From a virus: a stretch of DNA of 25,966 nucleotides. Below, one piece after another: positions 1-7,956 of this stretch. Position numbers and translations under genes: made by a program. Positions within the stretch are counted from its first letter, which is position 1. Every line of letters begins with the position of its first letter. The notes below the pieces were generated by a model. The model had not been told where the DNA came from. It worked only from the letters and a program-made list of their open reading frames with translations, and did not search any database. Location: positions 1 through 25,966 of IMG/VR virus record IMGVR_UViG_3300033148_001127; one strand, written 5' to 3'.

Positions 1-86
1 TCTACATACTCACCATTAGGGACAAGTCTCTCATCGAGACTTTTATTCATCCTCCCTAAAACAAAATTTCTTTGTACGTTAGCCAT
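1..86 (-). CDS. Phage stabilisation protein (P22 gp10-like), N-terminal fragment
   Basis: Only the first 28 codons are in the window; the gene continues past the left edge. The visible start reads MANVQRNFVLGRMNKSLDER followed by LVPNGEYV. This N-terminus recurs at the start of a large virion protein next to the connector genes in crAss-like and marine Bacteroidota phages, where it is compared with the P22 tail accessory factor gp10 (stabilisation) family. That comparison is from memory. The start ATG lies one base from the stop codon of the upstream gene at 88, so the two are probably translated together. Its position directly after two connector-like proteins supports a tail or neck role. 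The rest of the protein cannot be judged. Confidence 0.6.
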   Translation of the reverse strand, partial: MANVQRNFVLGRMNKSLDERLVPNGEYV

Positions 87-87
87 A

Positions 88-1011
88 TTACTTCAACCAT
101 TTATCCTTACCTCTCATATTCATTAAGAGTCTGCCCGGATGTATATTACTAATTCTAATTTTTGCATTTCGTAGTAATGCACCTTTACGCTTACGTGCTC
201 TTGCAATCACATATTCTTGAACACCTAATTTAGAATTTAGTATGGCATACTCAATGTAAGCATAAACATATTCTTCAAAGAGTTTATTTACAGTTACGCT
301 TGAGTCGTTACCATTCTCCATACCATCCGAAACATATTCAAGAATACACTTTTGGTTTGCCATATCAGAGCTAAAGTTTATAACTCCTGATTTTTTGTCA
401 ATGCTGAATGTGGGATTCCTATTTGCAGTTTCAGTATTCAAACCAAAACGTGCACCTATTTGATAATCAAAATACCACTGCCCATCACAACAATATCCTT
501 CGTATCCGTTAAATGGATTATTAGCGTTTAAGTAAATAGATTTTTTACTACCTATAATTCTGTCATAATCTATATCAGAATATTGAGGACTTAAAGCATT
601 ACCATCAACATCAAATAATATTCTACAGTTATTGTCCTGCAGATAAGCACTACTCCAATTAGTTTGAATGTTCTCAGTTAATGGATACAACAATCCATCT
701 TTGTATACTGAGATTCTAACCCAATTAACATAGTCTGACGGCATAACAAATCTAAGCGTATTACACACGTCAAGTTCTAATATTTTTATTTCTTTAAACG
801 CATCGTAGTTAAGCTCTTGTATTGCTCTTTTAGCGTGGAATAAAACCTTAAATCTCTCTTCGTTATTAATAAGGTTATGGTTTCCCGCATACATCAGCAT
901 AAAGTTGTTTACGATGTCATACAAAGACACGTACTGATAAGACCCCCAATTAGCGTCTTCAGGTACTGCACCTCCGTTTTCGTAATATTGATATTGTGAT
1001 ATATAAGGCAT
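88..1011 (-). CDS. Probable head-tail connector/ring protein (307 aa)
   Basis: Soluble 307-residue protein with no signal peptide or membrane segment. The N-terminal half has a helical stretch (about 30-75, ending in RAIQELNYDAFKEI) followed by a beta-rich region with LRFVMPSDYVNWVRI at about 86-100. The C-terminal part (about 240-280) is helical and basic. The pattern 'helix, ILPxDYVNWVRIS' is one I recall from connector or tail-completion proteins placed after the capsid gene in marine Bacteroidota podoviruses, broadly analogous to P22 gp4. It starts six bases after the stop of the 319-aa gene and is followed one base later by the stabilisation protein, so the three form one unit. The virion-neck role is inferred from position and family resemblance; no catalytic motif is visible. 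Confidence 0.6.
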   Translation of the reverse strand: MPYISQYQYYENGGAVPEDANWGSYQYVSLYDIVNNFMLMYAGNHNLINNEERFKVLFHAKRAIQELNYDAFKEIKILELDVCNTLRFVMPSDYVNWVRISVYKDGLLYPLTENIQTNWSSAYLQDNNCRILFDVDGNALSPQYSDIDYDRIIGSKKSIYLNANNPFNGYEGYCCDGQWYFDYQIGARFGLNTETANRNPTFSIDKKSGVINFSSDMANQKCILEYVSDGMENGNDSSVTVNKLFEEYVYAYIEYAILNSKLGVQEYVIARARKRKGALLRNAKIRISNIHPGRLLMNMRGKDKWLK

Positions 1012-1017
1012 AGTTTA

Positions 1018-1977
1018 TTATTTTTCTTGTTGGTCTTCCATATTTTCTAATCCTTGACCAAACTGCACTGCAGCTACTTCTCGGATTGACATACCCGCAT
1101 ATTGTAATATCTTCAACACCAATGTTGGTTCATCTGATATAGACAACTCAAAGTCTTGATAATCAGGTTGTGATTGGTCAAACGATGGCTCACCACCAAT
1201 TAAGTTTACATACGTCCAATTAGGGTCACGTGGGTATCTAATGTATTGACATTGTACCGCTCCCATAGTATTAATGCTTGGCGGAAACAATGACAATGTA
1301 GGTTCCTGTTGCGTATACGCAGGGAACATTGTTGATGGTGCGGTAAGTAATGAATTGTTTAGCATAGTAATTTTACTATGTGTTACTTTCTCTGCTTCAT
1401 TTACTACACTATCATCATATATTACATATTCCTCTCCAAGATTTGGAAAGATATCCGCAGGGTTTCCATCAGCATCTACCAATACAATTTGAACAGGATT
1501 TACAGTTTCTGCGAAAGCAACTTCATTAGTTGTAACATTTACTACTATATCTCCCGGCTGAACTCCTGCTGCTACAAAATTAGTTGTACTATCTATTAGC
1601 GTTTGAAGAAATGTAACATCATTAGTCCCACTTGCCAACAGTCTTGTATACGTTAATACCTTATTAAGTAAATAATAATTATCATTTGTGGTAATAGGAC
1701 TTGGGGTAAAGAATTTATTATTTGATTGATGCAGCAAAAACTTTGTCTCTGAAAAAATATTTATTACTTCCTCATAACCTTTAGTAATATCAGCATAACC
1801 CGTACCTGATTGACGAGCATTCTCTTTATTCAATTGATAGTTATACTGATAAAAATAATCCTCAAAGATATCTAACTGTGCTTGTTTAGCAAACAAGTTA
1901 AAATCAGAGGGAGAAATGTAACCGTAATTATTTTTATTCAGTATAGACAATACCGTATTTCTAACCGAATTTATCAT
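1018..1977 (-). CDS. Probable connector/ring protein with inserted beta domain (319 aa)
   Basis: Begins MINSVRNTVLSILNKNNYGY, followed by an ISPSDFNLFAKQAQ stretch, typical in my recollection of the first connector protein after the capsid gene in crAss-like and marine Bacteroidota phages. Residues about 1-80 are helical. Residues 117-187 (from GTNDVTF to EYVIYDD) form a beta-rich block that closely matches residues 32-95 of the 155-aa protein encoded at 15396-15863, so the same domain is used in two virion proteins. The C-terminus returns to a helical, acidic segment. It has its own promoter box (1995-2002) behind a strong terminator, so it heads a separate transcription unit with the 307-aa protein and the stabilisation protein. 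Confidence 0.6.
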   Translation of the reverse strand: MINSVRNTVLSILNKNNYGYISPSDFNLFAKQAQLDIFEDYFYQYNYQLNKENARQSGTGYADITKGYEEVINIFSETKFLLHQSNNKFFTPSPITTNDNYYLLNKVLTYTRLLASGTNDVTFLQTLIDSTTNFVAAGVQPGDIVVNVTTNEVAFAETVNPVQIVLVDADGNPADIFPNLGEEYVIYDDSVVNEAEKVTHSKITMLNNSLLTAPSTMFPAYTQQEPTLSLFPPSINTMGAVQCQYIRYPRDPNWTYVNLIGGEPSFDQSQPDYQDFELSISDEPTLVLKILQYAGMSIREVAAVQFGQGLENMEDQQEK

Positions 1978-1994
1978 ATGTAAATACTTTATTA

Positions 1995-2002
1995 CAAAGA
2001 TA
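1995..2002 (-). promoter_or_regulatory. Bacteroidota-type promoter -7 box
   Basis: The minus strand reads TATCTTTG followed by TA, matching the Bacteroidota sigma-A -7 consensus TAnnTTTG. It lies 18 bases upstream of the connector gene start at 1977 and just beyond a T-rich terminator, exactly where a new transcription unit would begin. No convincing -33 TTG was assigned. Confidence 0.7.
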
Positions 2003-2005
2003 CAT

Positions 2006-2036
2006 AAAAAAAAAGAGGGGTAGTTAAACCCCTCTC
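2006..2036 (-). terminator. Intrinsic terminator after the 245-aa gene
   Basis: On the minus strand a perfect 8-bp stem AGAGGGGT / ACCCCTCT with a six-base loop is followed directly by a run of nine or more T. It sits downstream of the stop codon at 2057 and upstream of the next promoter box at 1995-2002. This is a textbook rho-independent terminator, the best in the window. Confidence 0.85.
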
Positions 2037-2056
2037 TGTTGCTTAGTGAACAACTG

Positions 2057-2794
2057 CTATAGTTGTTTTTCTAAAAACTGTAACACATCTACACCATCAT
2101 CAGTTTTGAACCAATCAGATAAATATTCTATTGGGTCTACTCCAAATGGTATAGTAGTCATTCTTTTTTTATTACCTTCAAGGTTAAAGTGAACATCTCT
2201 TTTCTTGTTTCTAAAACCTAAAATTTTATTGTCAAAGAATTGTTGTATTGTAGATTGAAGTTTTAGTGAAGGGTCTGATAGTGCTCTTAAAAAAACTTGT
2301 GGGTTTCTTTTAGCAAATACCAATACATCTCTTTTAAGTTCTGCAGTTGTAATAGTAGTTACATCCACATTAAATAAAACCCTACCTACATTTTCAAGTT
2401 GGTCAATAGATAAAGATTTAGCTTCAATTAAAGCATCAACCTCTACATTTAACTGATTTACTTCTGCTTGTGCGTCTTTACCAAAATCAACCTCTATAAA
2501 CTTCTTTCCGTTGAGAGGGTGATAGTGTAAAAACTCTTGAAGAATAGGATTGTTCTTTGGTACACGTAACATACCGTCTTCAAAAACAATAGGTTCAACA
2601 ATTGCCGTTCCATCTTGTTCATCTTCAAAACAACTCTTTTGATTTCTTGCGTATCGTAACGCTCGGTTGTAGCCTTTTTCTTCATCAAAATAAAGTAAAG
2701 GACTTCTACCTGTATTTCTTGAGGGGATAATGCACGACAAAGGTGCTCTGTTTCTTGTGAGTTTATAAACTCGGTCTTTCAATTCTAATTTCAT
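2057..2794 (-). CDS. Conserved phage protein between capsid and connector genes (245 aa)
   Basis: I recognise the type only as a gene commonly found just downstream of the major capsid gene in marine Bacteroidota phages; its function is unknown to me. The N-terminal part (about 20-100) is probably beta/alpha with RSPLLYFDEEKGYNRALRYA and a V-x-V-P-K segment. Residues about 108-175 look helical and charged. The C-terminus (about 195-245) is basic, then acidic. There is no signal peptide or membrane segment. It lies 71 bases after the capsid gene, behind the hairpin at 2815-2848, and ends in a strong terminator. A role in capsid completion or neck assembly is only positional inference. Confidence 0.6.
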   Translation of the reverse strand: MKLELKDRVYKLTRNRAPLSCIIPSRNTGRSPLLYFDEEKGYNRALRYARNQKSCFEDEQDGTAIVEPIVFEDGMLRVPKNNPILQEFLHYHPLNGKKFIEVDFGKDAQAEVNQLNVEVDALIEAKSLSIDQLENVGRVLFNVDVTTITTAELKRDVLVFAKRNPQVFLRALSDPSLKLQSTIQQFFDNKILGFRNKKRDVHFNLEGNKKRMTTIPFGVDPIEYLSDWFKTDDGVDVLQFLEKQL

Positions 2795-2814
2795 TTTAAT
2801 TAAATTTTAAATTT

Positions 2815-2848
2815 ATAAAAAAGGATAGGAGTGTCTTTGAAGACACTC
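2815..2848 (-). terminator. Hairpin with T-tract downstream of the capsid gene
   Basis: On the minus strand GGAGTGTCT, loop TCAA, AGACACTCC forms a 9-bp perfect stem, followed after TATCC by six T. It lies in the gap between capsid and 245-aa genes. It contains one copy of the six-copy GTGTCTTCAAAGACAC repeat. Because the T-run is displaced by five bases it may be an attenuator, leaving partial read-through, rather than a full stop. Confidence 0.55.
2831..2846 (-). repeat. GTGTCTTCAAAGACAC palindrome, copy 1 (intergenic)
   Basis: Exact 16-base match on the minus strand, which is the sense strand here. The inverted repeat extends to GGAGTGTCTT/AAGACACTCC. It is one of six identical copies in the window; see the copies at 9963, 21874, 23500, 24385 and 25436. 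Confidence 0.95.
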
Positions 2849-2865
2849 CCTCCCTTTATTGATTA

Positions 2866-4344
2866 TTAGTCTTCGAATAATACGAAGTTGTTTGCACCCA
2901 TAGTACATACACATCTTTCTGATAAGAAGTGAACCTCCATAGCATCTAAGCTACTTGTAGCTGCACCACCTGCAGAACCTGTAATCCACGTTTTGTAACG
3001 TCTGTCTTCAGTTTCTGAAGCACGGTAACGTACGTGTAAGTATGGTCTTTTAGCGTTCTTACCAAGTACTTGGTCATATACAGATGTAGAACCTGCAGGA
3101 ACCAATAAACCGTTGATGTGACCTGAAGACGCTCCTGTTGCGTTTCCTCCACGCATAGTTGGGTCGTTCAAGTATTTCCAATCAGTTTTGTAGAAGTCAT
3201 ATCCTCTACGGAATCCTGAGAATCCTAAGTTAAGAGCCATTTCCTCATCGTTGTCAAATAGTCCGTAAGAAGAACCACCTGCACCATAAGAGTTCTGAGC
3301 TGCTAACATATCATCAATAGCAAATCCAAATTGTCTGTCAAGGAAAAGTACGTTCTCCTCGATAGCTCCTTGAGAATCTAAACGTCCAATAATAGTATCA
3401 AAATCAGCAAGAACATTTGGAATACCACCTGTCCATAAATTACCTCTTTCTCCTACAGTATAGAAAATACCTTCAGAACCTTTGTTACCATAGTTAGGGT
3501 TAATAGCACCTGTTGCAGCACCTGAACCTGCTTCTGCAGGAACTGCCTCAACCATAGCGGTTTCAAGATAATCATCGAATCTCAAACGAGTTTCGTGCTC
3601 AGACTTCATATACCATAAGTATCCTGATGCTCCGTTTTCAGTGGTTACTTCTACCCAACCGATTTGAGCCATATCAGAACCTGATACTGCATATTTGTCT
3701 TTGATAATAATTGGTGAGTTCTCAAAGATGTAGTCATCAGACTCAAGAGAACCTTCCATTCCAACAGTTCCTTTCTTAAATTCAGAACCGTAGATAAAGA
3801 TAGTAACGTCAGCATTTCCAAGACCTGTACCTGCAGTTACAAGACCACCTGCTTCATAGAAAGCAACAGTAGCTTGAATAGGAGAAACAGTAAGGTCAAC
3901 GTCAGTAACGATACCTTTGTTCTCTCCTGAACCGTCATTTTGAATTACAACAACAGTCTGTCCTTCTCTCAAAGCGATACCACCTTGAGCAGAGAAAGGA
4001 ACTTGTCCTGTAGTAGCCGTTCCTGCCGGAGCAGCCGGGTCATTAATTTGGAAAGTAGCCTCATCAGCGTTTACAAGTGCAGCACTACCAACTTGTGTGT
4101 ACTTCACGTGTAGTCTACCTTGCTCTGCCCATTTAACTAAGTCAGAGTTTGAAGGAAGCTCCGCTCCTACTAATCTTAAGAATGAACTAATTGTTCTGTT
4201 TCCATAACGCTCAAATTCTTTTTCATAAGTATCAGGAAGATACTGATTCAAGAAATCAAAGTTTTGGATGTAGTTTGTTGCCAACGGCACCTGTTGTGCG
4301 GATGGCTGAAGGTCAAAACCGGGACCTGTAAAATTACCTGCCAT
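2866..4344 (-). CDS. Major capsid protein (492 aa)
   Basis: The 492-residue length, position directly after an acidic scaffold-like gene and after portal and TerL, and Gly/Ala-rich beta composition identify this as the major head protein, presumably HK97-fold. The N-terminus (MAGNFTGPGFDLQPSAQQVP, then LATNYIQNFDFLNQYLPDTYEKEF) and C-terminal segment (SLDAMEVHFLSERCVCTMGA) resemble capsid proteins of crAss-like and marine Bacteroidota podoviruses as I recall them. Residues about 75-195 (from NADEATFQI through GLGNADVTIFI) look like an inserted beta-barrel domain, as seen in many such capsid proteins. The gene is 21 bases from the scaffold stop, with an A/T-rich leader and no Shine-Dalgarno. 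Transcription probably comes from the 5485 promoter and is partly stopped at 2815-2848. Confidence 0.85.
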   Translation of the reverse strand: MAGNFTGPGFDLQPSAQQVPLATNYIQNFDFLNQYLPDTYEKEFERYGNRTISSFLRLVGAELPSNSDLVKWAEQGRLHVKYTQVGSAALVNADEATFQINDPAAPAGTATTGQVPFSAQGGIALREGQTVVVIQNDGSGENKGIVTDVDLTVSPIQATVAFYEAGGLVTAGTGLGNADVTIFIYGSEFKKGTVGMEGSLESDDYIFENSPIIIKDKYAVSGSDMAQIGWVEVTTENGASGYLWYMKSEHETRLRFDDYLETAMVEAVPAEAGSGAATGAINPNYGNKGSEGIFYTVGERGNLWTGGIPNVLADFDTIIGRLDSQGAIEENVLFLDRQFGFAIDDMLAAQNSYGAGGSSYGLFDNDEEMALNLGFSGFRRGYDFYKTDWKYLNDPTMRGGNATGASSGHINGLLVPAGSTSVYDQVLGKNAKRPYLHVRYRASETEDRRYKTWITGSAGGAATSSLDAMEVHFLSERCVCTMGANNFVLFED

Positions 4345-4365
4345 TTTTTTAATTTTTTAAATTGT

Positions 4366-5469
4366 TTACTTTTTATTACTTTTAATCTTTAAGCCTCTGC
4401 TACTTGGCGTAGACACAGACCTGAATTGCAACCCATCCTTACTTCTTGCCACTTGAGGTGTCTTACGTTCTGTCATTTGGACATTTTTCATTTTACGTGT
4501 AACATTCTCTGTAGCATCTGATTTGCCTTGCTCATAAAAGAACGTAGCAAATCTTTCAGGATTCATTGCGATGGCTAATGCCCTGTGATATCCCGCAGCA
4601 TCATTAATCAACCCTGTTTCTTTATCAATAAACTTTTTTACAAAAGATGATGAATCTAACTGAGTCTCTTTCATTTTGCTCGAATCACCCGGATTAAAAG
4701 TCAAAGTAGCATCTCCAATCTTGAAATCAAAACCTTTGAAATCTGAAAATACCTCGTTGGTTTTTTCAATAAACCAATCTCTTTTCCTTTTTACTTCCTC
4801 TTGGTTACTTTTAGCCGTAGCCAAGTATTGCTTATACTCGTCAATTTCTTTCTGTTGCTCTTCAGAAATTCCAACCGTGCTTGACTCAAGGGGTTGTTTG
4901 TACATTTCCTTTTGCTCGTTAAAAAACTTTTTAGCTTTAGCAATAACTTTTTTCTTTGCCAACTTAATTTTCTTAATATCTTTTTCCTCGTCAAGTTCTT
5001 CATCGTATCTGTAGTCATCCATCAGGACATCCACGTCATCCGAATCCATAGCCTCGCCTGTAGCAATAAGATATTCAGATAATAGTTGGTCTTCTTCCAT
5101 CGAAGAGAAGTCCGTGTTTAATTTCATATAATCGGACATCCCCCTTCCGGTAGATTTTTTATATTCAAAATAAGCCTTTACATCTTCAGGCAATTCTTCA
5201 TTACTTTCTTTAGTATCAAAGATTTGGTCTACAGATGTAAAATCTTTTTCGTATCTGTTTTTAATAAATGAAAGAACGTCTTCCTCTTTTAACTCAGAGG
5301 ATTTAATTTCTTCTTGAGGTTGTTGCTCAACTTCTACACTCGGTTCACTTTCAACTTTTACAGTTTCAGTTCCCTGTACTTCTTGCTCGTGCTTATCAAG
5401 CAATTCCTGTTCAATTTGTTGAGTTGATTTTTCTTCAACCGCCTCAACTGCTTTTACTTTAATTTCCAT
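4366..5469 (-). CDS. Probable capsid scaffolding protein (367 aa)
   Basis: Strongly acidic, Glu/Gln/Lys-rich protein with no signal or membrane segment. Residues about 1-60 are a Glu/Gln-rich disordered region, about 60-175 acidic helical, and about 175-235 a Lys/Glu coiled coil (KKIKLAKKKVIAKAKKFFNE, continuing to EEVKRKRDW). The C-terminus is basic (RGLKIKSNKK). An acidic, coiled-coil protein between portal and major capsid gene is the classic position and composition of a scaffold with a basic capsid-binding tail. It has its own promoter box at 5485-5492, so scaffold and capsid protein can be made in excess over terminase and portal. There is no recognisable protease domain; a maturation protease elsewhere is not excluded. 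Confidence 0.65.
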   Translation of the reverse strand: MEIKVKAVEAVEEKSTQQIEQELLDKHEQEVQGTETVKVESEPSVEVEQQPQEEIKSSELKEEDVLSFIKNRYEKDFTSVDQIFDTKESNEELPEDVKAYFEYKKSTGRGMSDYMKLNTDFSSMEEDQLLSEYLIATGEAMDSDDVDVLMDDYRYDEELDEEKDIKKIKLAKKKVIAKAKKFFNEQKEMYKQPLESSTVGISEEQQKEIDEYKQYLATAKSNQEEVKRKRDWFIEKTNEVFSDFKGFDFKIGDATLTFNPGDSSKMKETQLDSSSFVKKFIDKETGLINDAAGYHRALAIAMNPERFATFFYEQGKSDATENVTRKMKNVQMTERKTPQVARSKDGLQFRSVSTPSSRGLKIKSNKK

Positions 5470-5484
5470 TTGATTTAATTTTTA

Positions 5485-5492
5485 CAAAGTTA
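5485..5492 (-). promoter_or_regulatory. Promoter -7 box for scaffold and capsid genes
   Basis: The minus strand reads TAACTTTG followed by TAAA, matching TAnnTTTG. A TTG lies 16 bases further upstream, close to a Bacteroidota -33 element. It is 16 bases upstream of the scaffold start, in the 51-base gap after the portal stop. It would raise capsid and scaffold expression independently of the packaging genes. Confidence 0.65.
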
Positions 5493-5520
5493 ATAATAAA
5501 ATTTTGTTCAATTTATTCGG

Positions 5521-7956
5521 TTATCTTGGGGAAAACTCGGCTAAATCAAAACCATCTAAACTATCTTCATTTGATTCGAATATTTGCGGTGGCAAATTAT
5601 TCTTACGTTGATTTATTAATTTAGATTGCTGCGTATTCTGTTGGTCGATACGAGCAGCTTTAGCATCTTCTCTTTGAGTCTCTCTTTGCTGAAGTGCAGT
5701 CTCAGAAATATTTCTAAGTTGCTGATTATAATTAAACTCTTCAGCCATTAATTGACTCTTAAGCTCTGCTTCATTTTTCATCTTTTCTATTTCAAAAGCA
5801 ATCTCAGCTTGTTTCAATTGCATTTTGCCTTGAAGTTCAGCTTGTTGTTTTTGTAAAGCTAATTGAGCTGCCATCTCTTGAGACTTCAAGTTTTGTTGTG
5901 CAGTCATAGCTTGTTTCTGCATAGCCATTTTCTCTTCTCTATCCTGCTTCTGTTTTCTTTTCAGTTTAAGAAGTTGGTTTGCAAGTTTAATATTTTTTAT
6001 CTCTCTAATATCAATAGCATCTTCAAGATTAATATCCTGTTTAGATAAAGCCATCTGAATGTTTTGTTCAAGTTTAGCTTTCTCTTCTTCATCAGGTGCA
6101 ACCTCTAAGAATATACCAAAGTCATAAATGTATAAATCTGAAATCTCATTCAGAATACTTACATTGTACTTACCTATCTTATTAGCGAAGTCATCTTTGA
6201 AATCTGCGTATTCAAGAATATCTGCAACCCTATAAGTTAATGCTTCAGATAAACTTCTAAATATATAAAGACTTCCATCCAATATATGACGAGTTGCTAC
6301 GTTAGAATTTAATGCAGCAAGTTTCTGTAAACCAACTAATGAATCAGGGTCAGGCATACTACCGTCTCTTGCTTCATTAAGACCTGTTACAGTTCTAATC
6401 ATATTTAGATAATAGTTATAATTACTGATAAGCATCTGTGATTTAGATGCTCCTGAGTTAGATGTCAATTGAGTAATCGGTACTCTTGCATTATTAAAAT
6501 CTCCATCCTGAGTATAAGACCTACCAATAACAGAACCTGTTTGGAAATAAAGTCTTAATGCATCTTCAGGATTGTAAGCATTACCTGTACCTAAATCAAC
6601 TTCATTTAGTCCATCGGCATCAATGTATACACCATCAGGAACTACACGTGAAATAACTTGTTGTAATTTTAAGTGAGTCATCTGAATCAAATCAGCAAAA
6701 GGAATCATTCTTCTAACTAAAGATTCAATTACTCCTTTGTACATTCTTGGTGCTACTGCTACGTAGTTAGGTAATGCGTGTTGGCTTGTAGATTTTGGTC
6801 TTACCATATTCTTTGCAAGTTCCCACTTTAAAAGAATATTAGTTCCCATAACCATTACACCATCATACCAAACATCAATAGTCTTTTCAAACTTCTCAAA
6901 CTTTCCTTCTTCCATTACTTCAACCGGTGGGTCAAATTGGTCATCTTTTTCAATAACCTTACTACCACCTGTTGCCATTACTTTTTTCTTATAGACCATC
7001 TTTTTAGTGGTCTTGTAATTAAAGTACATTAATGTAACTGTGTCTCTATAAAAAATATCATTCTCATAGAACTGAGCAACATTATAATAATCGTACCACG
7101 ATTGACTGTACTTAGATATCTCTTCTAAATCTTCATTGGTTAATGAAGGGTCAATCTTTTTACAATCAATAATAGGAACTGTTTTAATTTCTCCCCAATA
7201 AAAACAATCTTTAAAGTGAGGGTCTTCTGTATAGCTATAGACAATATTAGCAGGGTCAACATAAGAAACTTGTACACCTGCTCCGGGTAGAAACTCGTGC
7301 TTTGCAACACCTATTCCTAAAACAGTTAAGTCGTAATCAAATTGTTTACGTAAATCTAAATAATGATTCTCTTCGAGTATAGTATTAATAGCTTCTTCTT
7401 CAGCAATCTCAATAGCAGGTTTGTAGTTTAACTGCATATATAAAGATAATTCCTCATCAGTTTGAGGAAGTTCATCAGAAGGCATAACAAATGGGTCAAC
7501 CCCACCTTTCTTTTGAATTATTTCTAACATAGGTTTAGCAGCCATCTGTCCCTCTATCATATCTTGATACTTAGAACGTTTGGCTTGTGACATAGCATCT
7601 TGTGCATATGCCTTTACTTTAAACAACCTATCTGCCATTCCGTTAACAACAATGTCAACAAACTTTGGTATAACAGGGACAGGGGTCCAATCTAAATTTA
7701 AGTAACTTAAATCTCCATCAATTGCTAATTCATTCTTATATTTGCCAATGGATTGTTCACCCCTTGCGTATAATCTTAACCTATGAAACTCTCTCCATTG
7801 GTCGTAGTATCTGCAACCATTCCCATCTTTTTTAAACCATTCATATTGTATTGCTTGACCTATTTGTAGACCAAACTCATCGGTAGCCTTTTCTGCATCC
7901 GAAACGAATTGGCTTGGGAACCCTGCAGATGTAATATTTATTTTTACATCTTTCAT
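5521..7956 (-). CDS. Portal protein (811 aa)
   Basis: Length, location between TerL and scaffold, and architecture identify the portal, the dodecameric DNA channel at one capsid vertex. Residues about 30-640 are the portal body, with aromatic-rich stretches such as WFKKDGNGCRYYDQWREFHR near 40-59 and LRLYARGEQSIGKYKNELAI just after. Residues about 660-790 form a long Gln/Lys/Glu coiled coil (KQKQDREEKMAMQKQAMTAQ and onward), followed by an acidic tail ending DLAEFSPR. A large portal with a Gln-rich C-terminal helix is typical of crAss-like and related phages in my recollection. The ATG overlaps the TerL stop by four bases (ATGA), giving translational coupling. The ATG at 7954-7956 is the only start consistent with this coupling. 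Confidence 0.85.
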   Translation of the reverse strand: MKDVKINITSAGFPSQFVSDAEKATDEFGLQIGQAIQYEWFKKDGNGCRYYDQWREFHRLRLYARGEQSIGKYKNELAIDGDLSYLNLDWTPVPVIPKFVDIVVNGMADRLFKVKAYAQDAMSQAKRSKYQDMIEGQMAAKPMLEIIQKKGGVDPFVMPSDELPQTDEELSLYMQLNYKPAIEIAEEEAINTILEENHYLDLRKQFDYDLTVLGIGVAKHEFLPGAGVQVSYVDPANIVYSYTEDPHFKDCFYWGEIKTVPIIDCKKIDPSLTNEDLEEISKYSQSWYDYYNVAQFYENDIFYRDTVTLMYFNYKTTKKMVYKKKVMATGGSKVIEKDDQFDPPVEVMEEGKFEKFEKTIDVWYDGVMVMGTNILLKWELAKNMVRPKSTSQHALPNYVAVAPRMYKGVIESLVRRMIPFADLIQMTHLKLQQVISRVVPDGVYIDADGLNEVDLGTGNAYNPEDALRLYFQTGSVIGRSYTQDGDFNNARVPITQLTSNSGASKSQMLISNYNYYLNMIRTVTGLNEARDGSMPDPDSLVGLQKLAALNSNVATRHILDGSLYIFRSLSEALTYRVADILEYADFKDDFANKIGKYNVSILNEISDLYIYDFGIFLEVAPDEEEKAKLEQNIQMALSKQDINLEDAIDIREIKNIKLANQLLKLKRKQKQDREEKMAMQKQAMTAQQNLKSQEMAAQLALQKQQAELQGKMQLKQAEIAFEIEKMKNEAELKSQLMAEEFNYNQQLRNISETALQQRETQREDAKAARIDQQNTQQSKLINQRKNNLPPQIFESNEDSLDGFDLAEFSPR